A stretch of DNA of 64,000 nt, from the NCBI GenBank assembly GCA_000719105.1, contig JODX01000021.1, positions 160,729-224,728 on the forward strand, given 5' to 3'. Position 1 is the stretch's first letter, and the number at the start of each line of letters is the position of its first letter. A program made the position numbers and the translations under genes. This document shows positions 62,573 through 64,000 of the stretch, piece after piece. The notes below the pieces were generated by a model. That model was not told the origin of the DNA and ran no database searches. It worked only from the letters and a program-made list of their open reading frames with translations. This stretch comes from Streptomyces sclerotialus. Lineage in GTDB: Bacteria > Actinomycetota > Actinomycetes > Streptomycetales > Streptomycetaceae.

Positions 62573-62932
62573 ATGACGGACCTGGTTGAGCGGTTGGTGC
62601 CGGATGAGTTATGGACGCTGTTCCGGCGGGTGGTTCCACCGAGGGAGGTCATACGTCCGCAGGGCGGCGGCCGACGGCGGGCCGGTGACCGCGAATGCCT
62701 GGCCGCAATCATCTTCGTAGCCACCTCGGGGTGTACCTGGCGGCAGTTGCCCCCGGTGTTCGGCCCGGCCTGGCCGACCGTCTACCGCCGTTTCGCCCAC
62801 TGGAGCCGGGACCGAGTTTGGGCCAGGCTCCACCGCGTCCTCCTGGACGAGCTCGGCGCTCGCGGTGGTCTGGACTGGTCGCGGTGCGCAATCGACTCCG
62901 TCAGCCTCAGGGCCGCAAAAGGGGGCCACTGA
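62573..62932 (+). CDS. IS5-family transposase, first frame
   Basis: 119 aa: the N-terminal helical part (DLVERLVPDELWTLFRRVVPP, then CLAAIIFVATSGCTWRQLPPVFGP and WPTVYRRFAHWSRDRVW) and the first catalytic Asp in CAIDSVSLRAAKGG. It ends at TGA 62930-62932 right after an A4G5 run (62917-62925). A -1 slip there joins it to the second frame, giving the usual RAAKGGPLTGPNPTDRGK; two-frame organisation is typical of IS427-like members. Confidence 0.9.
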   Translation: MTDLVERLVPDELWTLFRRVVPPREVIRPQGGGRRRAGDRECLAAIIFVATSGCTWRQLPPVFGPAWPTVYRRFAHWSRDRVWARLHRVLLDELGARGGLDWSRCAIDSVSLRAAKGGH

Positions 62933-63381
62933 CCGGACCGAATCCGACCGACCGCGGCAAGAGCGGATCGAAAATCCACCTGATCATGGACCGGAACGGA
63001 CTGCCCCTGTCGCTGGGCGTCTCCGGCGCCAACATGCACGACAGCCTCGGCCTGAAGCCACTGGTGCGCGGGATCCCACCGATCCGCTCCCGGCGCGGCC
63101 CGCGTCGTCGGCGACCGGGCAAGCTCCACGCCGACAAGGGATACGACTACGACCACCTGCGCCGATGGCTTGGGAAGCGGGGCATCCGCCACCGCATCGC
63201 CCGCAAAGGCATTGAGTCCTCGCAGAGGCTCGGCCGGCACCGCTGGGTCGTCGAAAGGACGGTGTCCTGGCTGGCCGGATGCAGACGCCTGCACCGCCGC
63301 TATGAACGCAAGGCCGAGCACTTCCTCGCCTTCGTCGCCATCGCCGCAGCCCTCATCAACTACCGCAGACTCACCACCTGA
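62923..63381 (+). CDS. IS5-family transposase, second frame
   Basis: The C-terminal part read after frameshift: PLTGPNPTDRGKSGSKIHL, the second Asp in LHADKGYDYDHLRRWL, and Glu in RWVVERTVSWLAGCRRLHRRYERK, completing the DDE triad. It ends in AALINYRRLTT. Not expected to be translated by itself. Start given is the first codon after the slip. Confidence 0.88.
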   Translation, partial: GPLTGPNPTDRGKSGSKIHLIMDRNGLPLSLGVSGANMHDSLGLKPLVRGIPPIRSRRGPRRRRPGKLHADKGYDYDHLRRWLGKRGIRHRIARKGIESSQRLGRHRWVVERTVSWLAGCRRLHRRYERKAEHFLAFVAIAAALINYRRLTT

Positions 63382-63390
63382 CCCAGCCCG

Positions 63391-63783
63391 CTAGGCACTC
63401 GGGCCAGTGCGCACAAAGAGGCAGAACGGGTGGCCCACCGGGTCGCACAGGACCCGCACATCATCCTGAGGCTGGAAGTCCGCCACGGTCGCCCCTAGGG
63501 CAAGAGCGTGCTCGACGGCTGATGACAGATCGTTCACCTCGATGTCCAGATGCAGCATCATCTGCTGTTCGGACCGTGTCGAAGGCCACTGCGGTCGGGT
63601 GAAGAGCGGCTCCGTCTGGAATGACAACCCGGCACTGCCGTCGGGCGGTGCGATCTCAACCCAGCCCGGTTCGTCCTTCCGCACCGGCCACCCGAGCAGG
63701 CCCTGGTAGAACCGCGCCAACTCGCGAGCGTCCGGCGCGTCAAGAGTGGTCGCGGCCAACGTGAAGCGCAGTTGGGACTTCAT
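63391..63783 (-). CDS. VOC/glyoxalase-like protein, IS passenger
   Basis: 130 aa from ATG 63783. One VOC half-repeat pair: TLAATTLDAPDARELARFYQGLLGWPV, then VEIAPPDGSAGLSF, MMLHLDIEVNDLSSAVEHALALGATV and the closing VLCDPVGHPFCLFVR. Glyoxalase-like small proteins of this kind include bleomycin-type binding proteins and dioxygenase relatives, so a resistance role is possible. Convergent with the transposase (9 bp between stops) and wholly inside the inverted repeats. Confidence 0.85.
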   Translation of the reverse strand: MKSQLRFTLAATTLDAPDARELARFYQGLLGWPVRKDEPGWVEIAPPDGSAGLSFQTEPLFTRPQWPSTRSEQQMMLHLDIEVNDLSSAVEHALALGATVADFQPQDDVRVLCDPVGHPFCLFVRTGPSA

Positions 63784-64000
63784 GCAGTGCTGCTGCCCGG
63801 TTTCGCTGCTGACAGGCCAGCCTTCGCTCTCTTGGCCGATACCGGCGCCTCGACCTGCGACGCCTCGCTTCGCCACACAGCACCAAAGGAAACGACGTCT
63901 AAGAAGCTGTTGCTCTATCGATCTTGGTGGGCGTGAGTTCGAGGTCGTCGACTCGGTCGGGTGATCTCGTGGCCGACCGGGCATGAAAGCGGGGCCTCCC

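Larger units (their letters stand above)
62533..63899. mobile_element. IS5-family element carrying a VOC passenger gene
   Basis: Terminal inverted repeats: GACGTCGTTTCGTTTGGTG at 62533-62551 and its complement at 63881-63899 with one mismatch (18/19). The flanking direct repeat TAA (62530-62532 and 63900-63902) fits a 3-bp TNA target, as in the IS1031-like group of IS5. Length 1367 bp, longer than usual because a passenger gene lies between transposase and right end. Beyond it, 63903-64000 contains no gene I can support. Confidence 0.88.

Noticed and set aside
63391..63783. VOC gene as an ordinary chromosomal neighbour
   Set aside because: It lies between the transposase and the matching right inverted repeat at 63881-63899, so it belongs to the IS.

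Overview
The window is about 70% GC, uses GTG starts freely and has strong G/C third-position bias. Its gene content (nadA, pspA, cobUTS, pepA, lpd, E2, aceE, lipB, lipA, GlnR-controlled glnA) is that of a Streptomyces chromosome. The left 47 kb is core genome with one small scar; the right 17 kb is accessory DNA.

Layout of the core. 1-5.8 kb: 3' part of a cysteine desulfurase-TusA fusion, an adenosine-kinase-like PfkB enzyme, a small protein, a membrane-anchored protein, an ErpA/HesB Fe-S carrier and quinolinate synthase (nadA). 5.9-14.3 kb: an RND pump, a NarL-type two-component system, the PspAA/PspA envelope-stress pair, a DUF3043 membrane protein and a methyltransferase. 14.4-22 kb: an HtrA-like protease, a PhnP-like/CobU fusion, CobT and CobS (cobalamin lower-loop assembly) and leucyl aminopeptidase. 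22.3-29.5 kb: lpd, a two-lipoyl E2, a FadR-type GntR regulator and aceE, the parts of a pyruvate dehydrogenase complex. LipB and LipA, which make its lipoyl cofactor, lie at 41.7-43.6 kb. 32-41.4 kb: WYL, TetR and TPR-type regulators, DUF4240, a PGRP-type amidase, a MarP-like protease, an epimerase and an FAD oxidoreductase. 43.9-47.1 kb: a 67-aa protein, DUF4191, RDD and glnA with a textbook GlnR box.

A scar at about 29.5-32.0 kb between aceE and the WYL regulator holds two oppositely oriented remnants of a tyrosine integrase, a RacO-like fragment and a HAF-repeat fragment. In its middle is one intact gene for a protein made of two PLAT/LH2 domains.

From about 47.2 kb an actinomycete integrative and conjugative element (AICE) of the primase-polymerase type begins. 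It has int, xis, an array of TGACGCA repeats, a replication ATPase, a prim-pol, a small membrane protein, a second array (CAGGGAGG) just 3' of an FtsK-like TraB, and a tightly overlapping operon (HExxH protein, RRQRL-type Zn protein, DUF2637, DUF5706/Pycsar-effector-like, DUF6284). A short GntR regulator is divergent to the operon, with matching palindromic operators. An XRE/TPR regulator-flavoprotein pair follows. The right end of the element is not in the window.

The cargo at 60.1-62.5 kb is the most novel part. A two-TM protein and a 661-aa protein with two separate P-loop NTPase domains (STAND-like, then FtsK/HerA-like) overlap by 4 bp. They share a short GSIAxGG repeat, are richer in A/T, and use ATA codons that are rare in the rest of the window. 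An IS5-type element (62533-63899) with near-perfect inverted repeats sits exactly in the stop codon of the ATPase gene and carries a VOC/glyoxalase-like passenger gene.
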